Of a DNA stretch of 34,591 bases, positions 16,596 through 25,117 are shown piece after piece. Under the pieces are notes generated by a model. That model was given only the letters and a program-made list of their open reading frames with translations. It was not told the origin of the DNA and ran no database searches. The position numbers and the translations under genes are program-made. Numbering within the stretch: position 1 is the first letter of the stretch; each line of letters starts with the position of its first letter. The DNA comes from an uncultured Pelagibacteraceae bacterium (GTDB lineage Bacteria > Pseudomonadota > Alphaproteobacteria > Pelagibacterales > Pelagibacteraceae), in assembly GCA_902628525.1 (NCBI GenBank), contig CACOMZ010000007.1:1-34591 (forward strand), read 5' to 3'.

Positions 16596-17360
16596 TCATT
16601 CTTTGCGAATTAATCCTACAAATTTTCCTTCAAACTCAACGACTGCAAAATTTAATAAGTTTTTTCTTACAAACTCTGAAAAATAAAGATTATCCTGAAT
16701 ATCATCAGATATAAACAATCCCTTAGATTTTAATGATTTCCACAAAATTGGATACGCATAGTATCGACCCCACCAAGATTTATCTGAGTCATAATGACAC
16801 AAATCTATTTCTCCTCCAGCTTTATTCAATGCACTAATAATACCTGGGTTATCAGGTTTACGTATAAGTATCCAATTTTTTCTCAAATTTTTTGGCACTA
16901 CGATTCCCACATCATTTTCATTTTTTTTTCTTGGATAAGGCATGTCTACACTGTAAAGTTTTCCAAAACCGTTTTGGGATAATGCTTTAAGTATTGCTAA
17001 ACTAGACCATCCATAAGCTACACCAGTTTCAATTACATTATTTACTTTAAGTAATCTTACACAATCATAAAGTAAATGAATATGACCTGAGCCTCCCATC
17101 TTCACTGTTGATTTTGCCTCTAGCTTTTGACCTTCCATAATTGTGTCTCTGTCTAAGCCGACTAACTTTCCGTTTATATCGAGCTTTTTTAAAGCATCAG
17201 CGTATGGAATAGCGTTCACTTTAGCCCATTCAAAAGCCTTTTTACTATTCTCAACTGTATCGTGATTATGTAAAAATTTGCGTTTAATTAATGAGAAAAA
17301 ATGTAAATAATTTCTTGGTCGTAAAATAAACCAAATTATAAGTAAAATTTTGTTTAACAT
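16596..17360 (-). CDS. Class I SAM methyltransferase, Methyltransf_24 / cephalosporin-hydroxylase-like
   Basis: A 254-residue protein. After a membrane-binding or basic N-terminus (LLIIWFILRPRNYLHFFSL) it shows GSGHIHLLYD, then motif I VIETGVAYGWSSLAILKAL (109-127). LYSVDMPYP is motif II, and DLCHYDSDKSWWGRYYAYP is the D-x-S-H-like acidic motif, followed by GLFISDDIQDN. This is the Methyltransf_24 pattern common in glycan clusters. It is the first gene of the minus-strand group and is divergent from the Gtr-like cassette. Substrate unknown. Confidence 0.83.
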   Translation of the reverse strand: MLNKILLIIWFILRPRNYLHFFSLIKRKFLHNHDTVENSKKAFEWAKVNAIPYADALKKLDINGKLVGLDRDTIMEGQKLEAKSTVKMGGSGHIHLLYDCVRLLKVNNVIETGVAYGWSSLAILKALSQNGFGKLYSVDMPYPRKKNENDVGIVVPKNLRKNWILIRKPDNPGIISALNKAGGEIDLCHYDSDKSWWGRYYAYPILWKSLKSKGLFISDDIQDNLYFSEFVRKNLLNFAVVEFEGKFVGLIRKE

Positions 17361-17490
17361 TATGTAAAATTCAATATTTATTTAATAACAATAATTGAGA
17401 TGATTTTTTTATCATTTGCATTAAATAAAAGATTTTTGCAAAATTAGATAATTTTGAATAATTAACCATGGTTTTAATCTTTGAACTTTA

Positions 17491-17507
17491 AGTAAATTTA
17501 ATTTACT
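17491..17507. repeat. Perfect inverted repeat in the 214-base divergent gap
   Basis: AGTAAAT-TTA-ATTTACT, arms of 7 with a 3-base centre, lies in the gap 17361-17574 between the methyltransferase and the Gtr-like cassette. A second dyad, AACCATGGTT, is at 17464-17473. Either could be an operator for the divergent units. The rest of the gap is plain AT-rich sequence; no RNA gene or clear promoter was recognised. Confidence 0.35.
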
Positions 17508-17574
17508 ACACTAACATAATATTTAGATTATAAAATAATAGCAATTATTTAATAAAAGATTCTAAAATAAGGCT

Positions 17575-18834
17575 ATGAAAATTAAAAATTATATAACAGA
17601 AATTATCATTTTAATTGGAGTATTAACCCTTCTTTTCTACTCATCTAATCCAGTTGAACGGACTGATACTGTTCGCTATTTAAATGGAAGTTTACTAGAT
17701 CCTCCATTGTATGCTACGATAATATCTATACTTCATACATTATTTGGTAGTTTAAAATCTGTAGTAATATTTCAGACTTTATTAATAGCTTTTGGCATAA
17801 TTTATTTGAACAGAACATTGTCAAATATTTTTAATTTGGATACCACAACAAAAATCATTGTTTCTTTTTTTTTATTTATTCCAATACTTCAATTTTATAG
17901 TCACATATTAACTGAACCTTTAAGTTATGCTTTGTCACTTATGTTTGTAAGCTTATCAATCAATCTAATATATAATTTTAACACCATAAACTTAATTTGG
18001 AGCATAATTTTTGCAACAGGATTATTGCTCACAAGAAATCAATTTATGTTTATTTATCCAGTAATCCTGTTGCTATTTACTGGTTTATTACTTCTTCACA
18101 ATTTAAATAAATATTTAATAAAATGGTTAATTTTTAGTTTTTTAGCCATGTTTATTATTCACAATTCTATAATATTTTTAAATACCTATTTAAAACAACA
18201 TTTATTTGAAAAAGATTATGTTTCTAAAAATAATAACTGGAAAGAATCACTAACATATGTTTCTTTAGGGCCATCTTACTTTCTATTTATTGATGCTATC
18301 TACATATCAGAAATAGAAAATGTAAAATTATTTGAAAATCAAAACACGCAAAAAACCCTAACCAAAATTTTTAATGAAATGAATGATCAACAATTATTAG
18401 TTGAACATTATGACGGCAGAGGCCATTTTAGTAAAAGTCTTGAGGCTATAAGGGATTTTTCAAACCCTTTACTTCTTGAACTAGCTATACAAAATAATAC
18501 TACATTAAGTAATCTAAAAAGAGAAATTTCAATCACATTAATTTATGAAAATTTTGGAAAATATATAAAACAAATCTTTAAAAAGTTTTATGACTCAACT
18601 TGGTTATTCGTATTTCTACCTTTTTTTATGTTGCTTGCCAGTTTTGTTGCTTTTTTAAAAAACAGGTCACAATTTTCATTACTTATAATATTTTTATCAT
18701 CATTTACCTTGAGCAATCACTTAGTCGTTTACCTCTTTGGTCGTGTTCAGCCTAGATATTTGATATATACAGATTTTATACTATTAGTATTTATTTTTAT
18801 ATTTTTTAGTATTTTTCTTCAAAAGAAGAATTGA
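17575..18834 (+). CDS. GT-C-like polytopic glycosyltransferase (serotype-specific Gtr candidate)
   Basis: A 419-residue membrane protein with about nine to ten helices. The first periplasmic loop, following the first helix, holds acidic and arginine residues (NPVERTDTVRYLNGSLLDPP, about residues 25-44), as in GT-C enzymes. A large hydrophilic loop spans about 215-325, and the C-terminus has FGRVQPRYLIYTDFILLVF, reminiscent of the GT39/PMT_2 ending. With the GtrB-like and GtrA-like genes that follow on the same strand, it fits the specific glycosyltransferase of a Gtr O-antigen-modification set, using an undecaprenyl-phosphate sugar in the periplasm. That role is inference; the GT-C likeness is by pattern only. 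Confidence 0.8.
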   Translation: MKIKNYITEIIILIGVLTLLFYSSNPVERTDTVRYLNGSLLDPPLYATIISILHTLFGSLKSVVIFQTLLIAFGIIYLNRTLSNIFNLDTTTKIIVSFFLFIPILQFYSHILTEPLSYALSLMFVSLSINLIYNFNTINLIWSIIFATGLLLTRNQFMFIYPVILLLFTGLLLLHNLNKYLIKWLIFSFLAMFIIHNSIIFLNTYLKQHLFEKDYVSKNNNWKESLTYVSLGPSYFLFIDAIYISEIENVKLFENQNTQKTLTKIFNEMNDQQLLVEHYDGRGHFSKSLEAIRDFSNPLLLELAIQNNTTLSNLKREISITLIYENFGKYIKQIFKKFYDSTWLFVFLPFFMLLASFVAFLKNRSQFSLLIIFLSSFTLSNHLVVYLFGRVQPRYLIYTDFILLVFIFIFFSIFLQKKN

Positions 18835-18884
18835 ATTAGAAAACAACAAAAAATAGTATATTTAAAACAATTAAGCTTGGTATG

Positions 18885-18913
18885 GATTTATAACATATCT
18901 GCTGTTATAGATC
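18885..18913 (+). promoter_or_regulatory. Hairpin immediately before the gtrB-like start
   Basis: Left arm GATTTATAACA (18885-18895), loop TATCTGC, right arm TGTTATAGATC (18903-18913): 11 pairs with a single G-U. Only 4 bases separate it from the GTG start at 18918, so any ribosome-binding site is inside the stem. No T-run follows, so it does not look like an intrinsic terminator. It may limit translation or be an operator. Confidence 0.5.
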
Positions 18914-18917
18914 TTAT

Positions 18918-19808
18918 GTGAATTCAAAAATCAGTTTAATTATTCCTGTTTTTAATGAGTACGGTGAAATAGAAAATTTCTTTAATGATTTAAAAAAATG
19001 TAACTTTGAAATAATTAATGAAATAATTTTTGTTAATGATTGCTCAACTGATAATTCATTAGAATTGATTCAGAAAAAAATAAATGAATTCAAAAATTTA
19101 TTTACCAATGTCAATTTAATAGTCTTTAGCAACCTTAAAAATAGAGGATATGGTTTTTCAATAAAAAAGGGAGTATTTAATTCAAAAAATGACTCAATAG
19201 CCATTATTGATTTAGATCGTACTTATAAAATTGATGATTTAAACACTATTTCAAATGAATTTGTTAATATTCATAAACTTCAATTCGATTTAATTATTGG
19301 TCAAAGAAAAATAGATAATTCAAATACTTCTAGATTGAAGATAATTGGAAAAACTATAGTAAATAGAATTGCAAATTTTTGCTTCAATGAAAAAATAATT
19401 GATTATAATTCTGGTCTGAGAATTTTTAATAAAAATAAATTTATTAAACATAATCATATGATGTCTAATAGATTTTCCTTAACTACTTCAATGACAATAA
19501 CGTTCCTGAATGAAAATTATGATATAAAATTTCATAAAATTAATTATGGGGAGAGATTAGGCGAATCAAAACTTGGATTTAAAGATTTTTTTAGATTTAT
19601 TTATACAATATTTTCTCTCCTATTTTATTATAAGCCATTAAAGATTATATTACCTTTATTCGTCCCATCATTTTTAGTTTTCAGCTTGTTTTTGATACAA
19701 GATATTTATTATAAAGATATTACAGATAAGACTGTTCTACTATTCAATTTTAATTTTTTAATTATTATATTGATTTTCTTGATTGACAGAATTAATAAAT
19801 TTAAATGA
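18918..19808 (+). CDS. GtrB-like undecaprenyl-phosphate sugar transferase (GT2, DPM-like)
   Basis: A 296-residue GT2 protein beginning ISLIIPVFNEYGEIENFF, with FVNDCSTDNS near 39, NRGYGFSIKKG near 76 and the DXD-like DLDRTYKIDDL near 98. Later NSGLRIFNK and NYGERLGESKLGFKDFFRF match the DPM1/GtrB branch, and two C-terminal helices (about 240-290) anchor it, as in GtrB. It would charge undecaprenyl phosphate with a sugar. The start is GTG directly after a hairpin; an ATG two bases earlier is out of frame. The gap of 83 bases to the GT-C gene is large for this genome. The GtrA-like gene follows after 46 bases. Confidence 0.87.
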   Translation: MNSKISLIIPVFNEYGEIENFFNDLKKCNFEIINEIIFVNDCSTDNSLELIQKKINEFKNLFTNVNLIVFSNLKNRGYGFSIKKGVFNSKNDSIAIIDLDRTYKIDDLNTISNEFVNIHKLQFDLIIGQRKIDNSNTSRLKIIGKTIVNRIANFCFNEKIIDYNSGLRIFNKNKFIKHNHMMSNRFSLTTSMTITFLNENYDIKFHKINYGERLGESKLGFKDFFRFIYTIFSLLFYYKPLKIILPLFVPSFLVFSLFLIQDIYYKDITDKTVLLFNFNFLIIILIFLIDRINKFK

Positions 19809-19854
19809 GTTTAAAATTTTTGTAAAATATGAATTATTTAAAATATAAAAATAT

Positions 19855-20229
19855 TTGATTAAATTTTTATATAAATATGGATTAGTCTCTGTTCTAAGTT
19901 TCTTTTTTTCTAATTTACTTTTTTATTTTTTTGAAAAATTATTTACTCCTTCAATTGCATCATTGATTACAATTTTAATTATTTTCTTTATAAATAGTCA
20001 GCTTTTTTTTAAAACGAAATTGTTTAAAAAGAATATGAGTAATTATTACAAATTATTAACTATATCAATTTCATTCAGAGTGTTCGAGTTTTTATTATTC
20101 AATATATTATATCTTTTTATTTTTACAGGTTTGAAAACAAATTATGTTTTTTTAATTACTCTGATTATTAGTTTTTTAATTAAAACAATTGTTTATTATT
20201 TAAGTTCAGATAAAGAGAAAACATACTAG
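19855..20229 (+). CDS. GtrA-like small membrane protein (polyprenyl-phosphate sugar flippase candidate)
   Basis: A 124-residue protein made of four hydrophobic helices with FLYKYGLVSVLSFFFSNLL at the start and KLLTISISFRVFEFLLFNIL in the middle, the outline of the GtrA family that flips undecaprenyl-phosphate sugars. The start appears to be a TTG. A ten-codon ORF (ATG at 19829, MNYLKYKNI) ends at TGA overlapping that TTG, which could couple translation or mark a frameshift near the N-terminus. The stop overlaps the convergent glycosyltransferase stop by 4 bases through CTAG. Confidence 0.78.
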   Translation: MIKFLYKYGLVSVLSFFFSNLLFYFFEKLFTPSIASLITILIIFFINSQLFFKTKLFKKNMSNYYKLLTISISFRVFEFLLFNILYLFIFTGLKTNYVFLITLIISFLIKTIVYYLSSDKEKTY

Positions 20230-21344
20230 GTCTTTATAAATGATTTAACCAAGTTTTCATATTTTTTAAAAATATCATTAATTTGATTTTTTTTTATTGA
20301 GGTCTTTAAATCTTCGTTATCAAATTTATTTTGAAGTAAGAATGATATTTTGTTCTTCAAATCATTAATATCAAGATATTTTGCTAAATATCCATTTACA
20401 CCATTTTTTATTATTTCATTTGGTCCTCCTGGACAATCAAATGAAACTACAGGTGTATTCAATGCAATAGACTCTATCAAAACATTGGGATAACCCTCAT
20501 AAATTGAAGTAAGCAAAGTTCCATTTGCATATAAATAATAGGGAATAATATCTTTTTGAAAACCCTCAAAATCAACCTTGTCTTCTAAATTACAATCAAA
20601 AGCTTTTTGCTTCAACTCGTTTTCTAAACTACCTTTTCCAATTATTTTAAGACGTAAATTAGGAAATTTCTCAACAACTCCTGAAAAAGCCTCGATTGCA
20701 AAATGGAAAGCTTTTTGTTTTTCAAGACGACCAATACATAATAAATAATTTTTTTTCTTTATTTGGTTAAGATCATATTTTTTGACGTATTCCAAAATAT
20801 GTATAGGTAAGGGGTTATAAATTATACTTGAATTATCATTGAGTTTTGGAAAATATGTAATCAGATCATTTCGCATAGATTGACACTGATTGATGACGTG
20901 ATCAGACTTATTATAAAAATATTTAACCAAAGTTTTTACAATATACTTTGTCCAAAAATTTTGTTCTTCAAATTTTTTTATTTTAATAGAAAATGTATTA
21001 ATATTTCTTGAAATAATTTTTATTTTTAATTTAAATATAATACGTAAAATCACAAGAATAACAGCTAATTCATAATTAAATACTAAAAAAGTTTTTATTT
21101 TTTTTTTAAGTATATATTTTAATAAGGGTATTGCTGAATATCTTGCGTGGTTAGTATTCAAAACCACTAAATTTACTCTATTTGATAAACGATTAAGATA
21201 AGCTTCTTCTTGTAAATTAAGAATTACTAAATCAACTTGCCAGTTTTGATTGGCAAAACTATTTGCTAAGTTAACACAAACCCCTTCGGCACCACCTCCG
21301 CTTAAAGATCTAATTATTAAGGTAATTTTTTTATTTGAATTCAA
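20226..21344 (-). CDS. Glycosyltransferase family 4
   Basis: A 372-residue GT-B protein. ITLIIRSLSGGGAEGVCVNL opens the acceptor domain. LLCIGRLEKQKAFHFAIEAF, KVDFEGFQKDI, SIYEGYPNVLIESIALNTP (E-x7-E) and FDCPGGPNEII form the GT4 donor site. The conserved FDCPGGP resembles enzymes of the PglJ/PglH and amylovoran type that add GalNAc or galactose. The sugar cannot be fixed by eye. It is the last gene of a minus-strand unit, 15 bases after asnB. Confidence 0.91.
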   Translation of the reverse strand: MNSNKKITLIIRSLSGGGAEGVCVNLANSFANQNWQVDLVILNLQEEAYLNRLSNRVNLVVLNTNHARYSAIPLLKYILKKKIKTFLVFNYELAVILVILRIIFKLKIKIISRNINTFSIKIKKFEEQNFWTKYIVKTLVKYFYNKSDHVINQCQSMRNDLITYFPKLNDNSSIIYNPLPIHILEYVKKYDLNQIKKKNYLLCIGRLEKQKAFHFAIEAFSGVVEKFPNLRLKIIGKGSLENELKQKAFDCNLEDKVDFEGFQKDIIPYYLYANGTLLTSIYEGYPNVLIESIALNTPVVSFDCPGGPNEIIKNGVNGYLAKYLDINDLKNKISFLLQNKFDNEDLKTSIKKNQINDIFKKYENLVKSFIKT

Positions 21345-21359
21345 TGTACTTGCTTTTAT

Positions 21360-23312
21360 TTATTTATTTTCATCTCTCCATGCTTGGAACATTAATACAT
21401 TCCATAAATCATAAAGTAATTTGTTTTTATTAGAAATATAATCCTCCCACTTATCTCTTATTAATTTTGAGTTAAAATATCCTTGATCTGATAGTTTTTT
21501 TTCACTTAGTAAATTTTCTGCCCATCCCCTTAGTGGCCCTCTTAACCAATCATTAAGTGGTATACCAAAACCCATTTTGGGTCTTTCTGTTAAATTTTCT
21601 GGAACATAATTTTTTAAAATTTTTCTTAAAATCCACTTAGATTTTCCATTTCTAAATTTTAGAGAATAAGGTATTTTCCAAGAATACTCTATAAGTCTAT
21701 GATCAAGAAACGGAACTCTGGCTTCAATTGAAGATGCCATAGAAGTTCTATCAACTTTAACAAGAATATCATTTGGCAAATAAGTAATTTGATCTAAAGC
21801 CATCATTTTTTGATAATTATTAAAATCTGGAAGTTTTGGTTGAAATTTTGTTAGAAAAGTTCCGGGCTCTTTACTTTTTGGAACTGCATCTGTAGGATTT
21901 TGCCATTGTGATGACAGAACATAATAAAGGTCTGATAGAGTTTTTGCCTCTAGGGCTTTAATGCTTTTAATTTTATATCCTTGACTTGCATACTCGTTAA
22001 AATTTGGCAATAGATTTAATAACTTGTTCAAATTTTCTTGAGATATTGATCTAATTCTGTTTGCTAAAAGTTTTCTTAATTTCATTGGAAGCAAATTAAA
22101 TTTATTTGACCAGCTATTTGTTGAGTTATACCTATTATATCCACAAAATAACTCGTCACCTCCATCACCTGATAGAGCAACTTTTATCTGTTTTTTTGCA
22201 AGTTGTGAGAGTAAAAAAGATGGAATTTGTGAATTATCTGAAAATGGCTCATCATGTATATTAGGTAATTTTGGTATTACTTCCATCGCTGTTTTTGGCG
22301 AAAAATAAAGTTCCGTATGATCTGTACCAAGATGTTTTGCTATTTTTTTTGCATACCGTGCCTCATTAAAATCATCTTTACTAAAACCTATTGTAAAAGT
22401 TTTAATTGGCTTGTTTGATTGTGCCTGCATCAAAGATACAATAGTCGACGAATCTATTCCGCCTGAAAGGAAAGCTCCTGTTGGAACATCTGATATCATT
22501 TGGTCTTTTACAGATAATTTTAAATGATCTTCAAGATCATTTTGTATTTCGAGTCCGTTTAGTTTTAATTGATTTTTGTTTCCATTAATTGCACATTTTA
22601 TTAAAGACCAATAATTTACAATTTTTGGAAGTAACCCTTTTTTTAAATCATTTTCTTTTAGTTCTAAATAATGACCGGGTAACAATTTATAAATATTTTT
22701 ATAAATTGAATAAGGATCAGGAATATAATTATGACGTAATTGAAGAGCAATTGAATTACGATTTATTTCTCCTCTAAATACTGGGTGTGGTTTCATTGCT
22801 TTAAGCTCAGAAGCAAAAAGAAAAACTTGATTAATCCCCTCGCCCTGCCATCCATAATAGAGAGGTTTTTCTCCCATTCGGTCTCTTACTAAAGTTAATA
22901 TCCTTTTTTTTTTATCCCAAATAACAAAAGCAAACATTCCAACAGTTTTCTTCAATGTTTCTTTTATTCCACAAAGTTCAATTGCCTCTAATAAAGTTTC
23001 AGTATCAGTGCTACTTTTCCATTTAATATTTGGATTAATTTCCTTAATATCTTTTCTTATTTCTAAATGATTATAAATCTCTCCATTGTATGTGATTACA
23101 AATCTTCCTGAACTCGAAATCATAGGTTGATCACCTGCTTTTGTTAAATCTAATATTGATAATCGTTGATGACCAAAAATAATACCTGAATTTTTGTCTT
23201 GCCATACTCTACTACGTTCAGGTCCTCTATGATAAAGAGTTGAATTCATTTTATATATTACATTATTAAAAGTTGATGAATTTTTTGAATAAAAACCTGA
23301 AATTCCACACAT
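21360..23312 (-). CDS. asnB: Asparagine synthase (glutamine-hydrolysing) family amidotransferase
   Basis: A 650-residue two-domain enzyme. The N-terminal glutaminase has Cys2 as nucleophile (MCGISGFYSK), YHRGPERS near 27 and YNGEIYNH near 75. The synthetase domain has the ATP loop LSGGIDSST at 282-290, ALSGDGGDELFCGYNRY near 378, and LVKVDRTSMASSIEARVPFLD. The length fits the bacterial AsnB-1 type. Such genes in O-antigen loci (for example wbpS) amidate sugar uronates rather than aspartate. Given tviB in the island, that role is possible here, but real asparagine synthesis cannot be excluded. It lies between two glycan genes on the same strand. Confidence 0.95.
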   Translation of the reverse strand: MCGISGFYSKNSSTFNNVIYKMNSTLYHRGPERSRVWQDKNSGIIFGHQRLSILDLTKAGDQPMISSSGRFVITYNGEIYNHLEIRKDIKEINPNIKWKSSTDTETLLEAIELCGIKETLKKTVGMFAFVIWDKKKRILTLVRDRMGEKPLYYGWQGEGINQVFLFASELKAMKPHPVFRGEINRNSIALQLRHNYIPDPYSIYKNIYKLLPGHYLELKENDLKKGLLPKIVNYWSLIKCAINGNKNQLKLNGLEIQNDLEDHLKLSVKDQMISDVPTGAFLSGGIDSSTIVSLMQAQSNKPIKTFTIGFSKDDFNEARYAKKIAKHLGTDHTELYFSPKTAMEVIPKLPNIHDEPFSDNSQIPSFLLSQLAKKQIKVALSGDGGDELFCGYNRYNSTNSWSNKFNLLPMKLRKLLANRIRSISQENLNKLLNLLPNFNEYASQGYKIKSIKALEAKTLSDLYYVLSSQWQNPTDAVPKSKEPGTFLTKFQPKLPDFNNYQKMMALDQITYLPNDILVKVDRTSMASSIEARVPFLDHRLIEYSWKIPYSLKFRNGKSKWILRKILKNYVPENLTERPKMGFGIPLNDWLRGPLRGWAENLLSEKKLSDQGYFNSKLIRDKWEDYISNKNKLLYDLWNVLMFQAWRDENK

Positions 23313-23366
23313 ATTATTTATAAATCTCTGATATTTATATTATATAACTAAAACTGAAATTTTTAA

Positions 23367-24188
23367 TTAAAGCATTAGTTCTTTTATTTCAGAGCCTCCA
23401 TTTATATCTTCTATTAATTTAAACTTACCTTTTTTTTTTATAAAAAAACTTGCTGTATTTTTTTTTGTATTATTTGGTGTTCTATTAACTAATATAATTG
23501 AGTTTTCTTTTGTAATTTTTTTTAAATTTGCAATTGCTTTTTTTAGTTTGGTTTCTGAAAAATATGAATAATTTAATAAATTTGAAACTCGGACAACATC
23601 AAAAAAATTAAAATATTTTTTATCGATATTGAAAATATCTTGCTCAAAAAATTTAAGCTCTTTTATTTCATCTAAATTTGGAATTAATAATTTTGTTTTT
23701 TTTAGTTTGATATTAATGATATCAAACAAGTATATTTTGTTAAATAAATTAGGCAGTATTTTTTCTACTAATTTTAATAAAAAGAAATATCTATATCTCA
23801 AACAATTTTTATTATATTCGACCATTAGAAGTTCATCTTTTGAACTATATAAAAAAATAAACTTTCCAACTTGATAGATGGTTATATTTATCTTTTTATC
23901 AAATCCATAAAGTTCTTTAATTTTATCTTTATTTAGATCAAAAAATAATTCTAATGTTGATTGGCCTGAAGATACAGCAAAATCGCATACTACAATTTTT
24001 TTTGAAAAATATTTTTTAATATATTTCTTTAATATTATATTAACATCTATCATTCTATTAAAAGACGTAGTCATAAATGTAGTATCGACTCTTAATAAAG
24101 AAAAAATTTTTTTCATCATTCTCTCATTAATATTTTTTTTTAAAATAAAATAGCTATAAATATCGGTAAAATTATTTTGTTTTTTCAT
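23367..24188 (-). CDS. Rossmann methyltransferase-like protein, function uncertain
   Basis: A 273-residue protein with a degenerate SAM-binding motif, IVVCDFAVSSGQSTLELFF near residue 65, followed by LYGFDKKINITIYQ. FFEQDIFNID and FFDVVRVSNLLNYSYFSE, then AIANLKKITKENSIILVN, resemble the core of CheR-like and other class I methyltransferases. Motif I lacks the usual G-x-G, so activity is uncertain. It is lysine-, asparagine- and phenylalanine-rich and AT-rich even for this window. The start overlaps the GT2 gene upstream by 17 bases. Its coding strand contains a 10-base A run at 23439-23430. Confidence 0.62.
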   Translation of the reverse strand: MKKQNNFTDIYSYFILKKNINERMMKKIFSLLRVDTTFMTTSFNRMIDVNIILKKYIKKYFSKKIVVCDFAVSSGQSTLELFFDLNKDKIKELYGFDKKINITIYQVGKFIFLYSSKDELLMVEYNKNCLRYRYFFLLKLVEKILPNLFNKIYLFDIINIKLKKTKLLIPNLDEIKELKFFEQDIFNIDKKYFNFFDVVRVSNLLNYSYFSETKLKKAIANLKKITKENSIILVNRTPNNTKKNTASFFIKKKGKFKLIEDINGGSEIKELML

Positions 24189-25089
24189 TTTTTTTTAAAA
24201 TAATAATAATAGTTTTTAATAATGATCGAAGTTTTAAATTAATTCCGCCATATTTTATGACAAAAATAAAATCTTTTTTTGCTTTTGTATATTTTTTATT
24301 CAAGAAATTATAGCTTCCTGACATATATTTTAGCTTTACTTCTAAATCTAATTTTTGTTTATTATTTAATATCTGCATAAATTCTGTTACAGCATGTCGA
24401 TGTGGTATTGATAAATCTCTTCTTTGAGCGCTATTTTCGTGAACCAAATAAAAACCTAGCTTTCTTTTTATGTATTTAAATTCATTGGTTATTTTAGCAA
24501 TTTTTAACCAGGTGTTAAAATCCTCTGAGGCAACTAAATTTTCTTCTTCACTAATTCCTCCAATTTTATTTAGCATTTCTTTTCGCACTATAACTGAGGA
24601 ATTTCCAATGGCATTTCCTTTTTCAATTTCACCAATAAGTAGATCATTCAATATTGGTTTATATAACTGACGACCTACAATTTTTTTTCTATTAAGAAAA
24701 TTTTTTTTTTTATCATATATAATTTCTAAATCGTGGTATATAAAGTCAACTTTTTGATTTATATTTTTAAAACAAATTTCAAGTTTTTCTTTTATCCACC
24801 AGTCATCCGAGTCTAAAAAAGCAATCCATTCTCCTTTTGCAACATCTATTCCAAGATTTCTAGATTTTGCAATAATACCATTATTAAAAATTTTATAATA
24901 TTTTATTCTTGAGTCTCTAAACCTACCTATTACTTGATTTGTCTGATCCGTCGATTGATTATCAATTACTATTGCCTCCCAATTGCTATAAGTCTGATTA
25001 ATGACAGACTCTAGAGCTTTGCCTAAGAAATTAGCATGATTATATGTGGGTATTATAACCGATACAAGGGGTGTTGATGCAAAGTTCAA
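24172..25089 (-). CDS. Glycosyltransferase family 2
   Basis: A 305-residue GT2 enzyme with LVSVIIPTYNHANFLGKALE, VIDNQSTDQTNQVI, AKSRNLGIDVAKGEWIAFLD and the DSDDWW metal motif near residue 92. It is a standard cytoplasmic transferase of glycan clusters; VASEDFNTWLKIAK near 185 is the usual acceptor-side acidic motif. The start appears to be TTG at 25089, since an in-frame TGA lies six bases further upstream; no ATG is available before the fold begins. The stop overlaps the next gene by 17 bases. An 11-base A run (24711-24701) lies in the coding strand. Confidence 0.89.
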   Translation of the reverse strand: MNFASTPLVSVIIPTYNHANFLGKALESVINQTYSNWEAIVIDNQSTDQTNQVIGRFRDSRIKYYKIFNNGIIAKSRNLGIDVAKGEWIAFLDSDDWWIKEKLEICFKNINQKVDFIYHDLEIIYDKKKNFLNRKKIVGRQLYKPILNDLLIGEIEKGNAIGNSSVIVRKEMLNKIGGISEEENLVASEDFNTWLKIAKITNEFKYIKRKLGFYLVHENSAQRRDLSIPHRHAVTEFMQILNNKQKLDLEVKLKYMSGSYNFLNKKYTKAKKDFIFVIKYGGINLKLRSLLKTIIIILKKNEKTK

Positions 25090-25117
25090 TTTTCAACTTT
25101 CTGTAATTTTCGAATTC

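Noticed and set aside
22589..22777. Plus-strand ORF of 62 codons within asnB
   Set aside because: It is antisense to conserved asnB sequence and has no family pattern.
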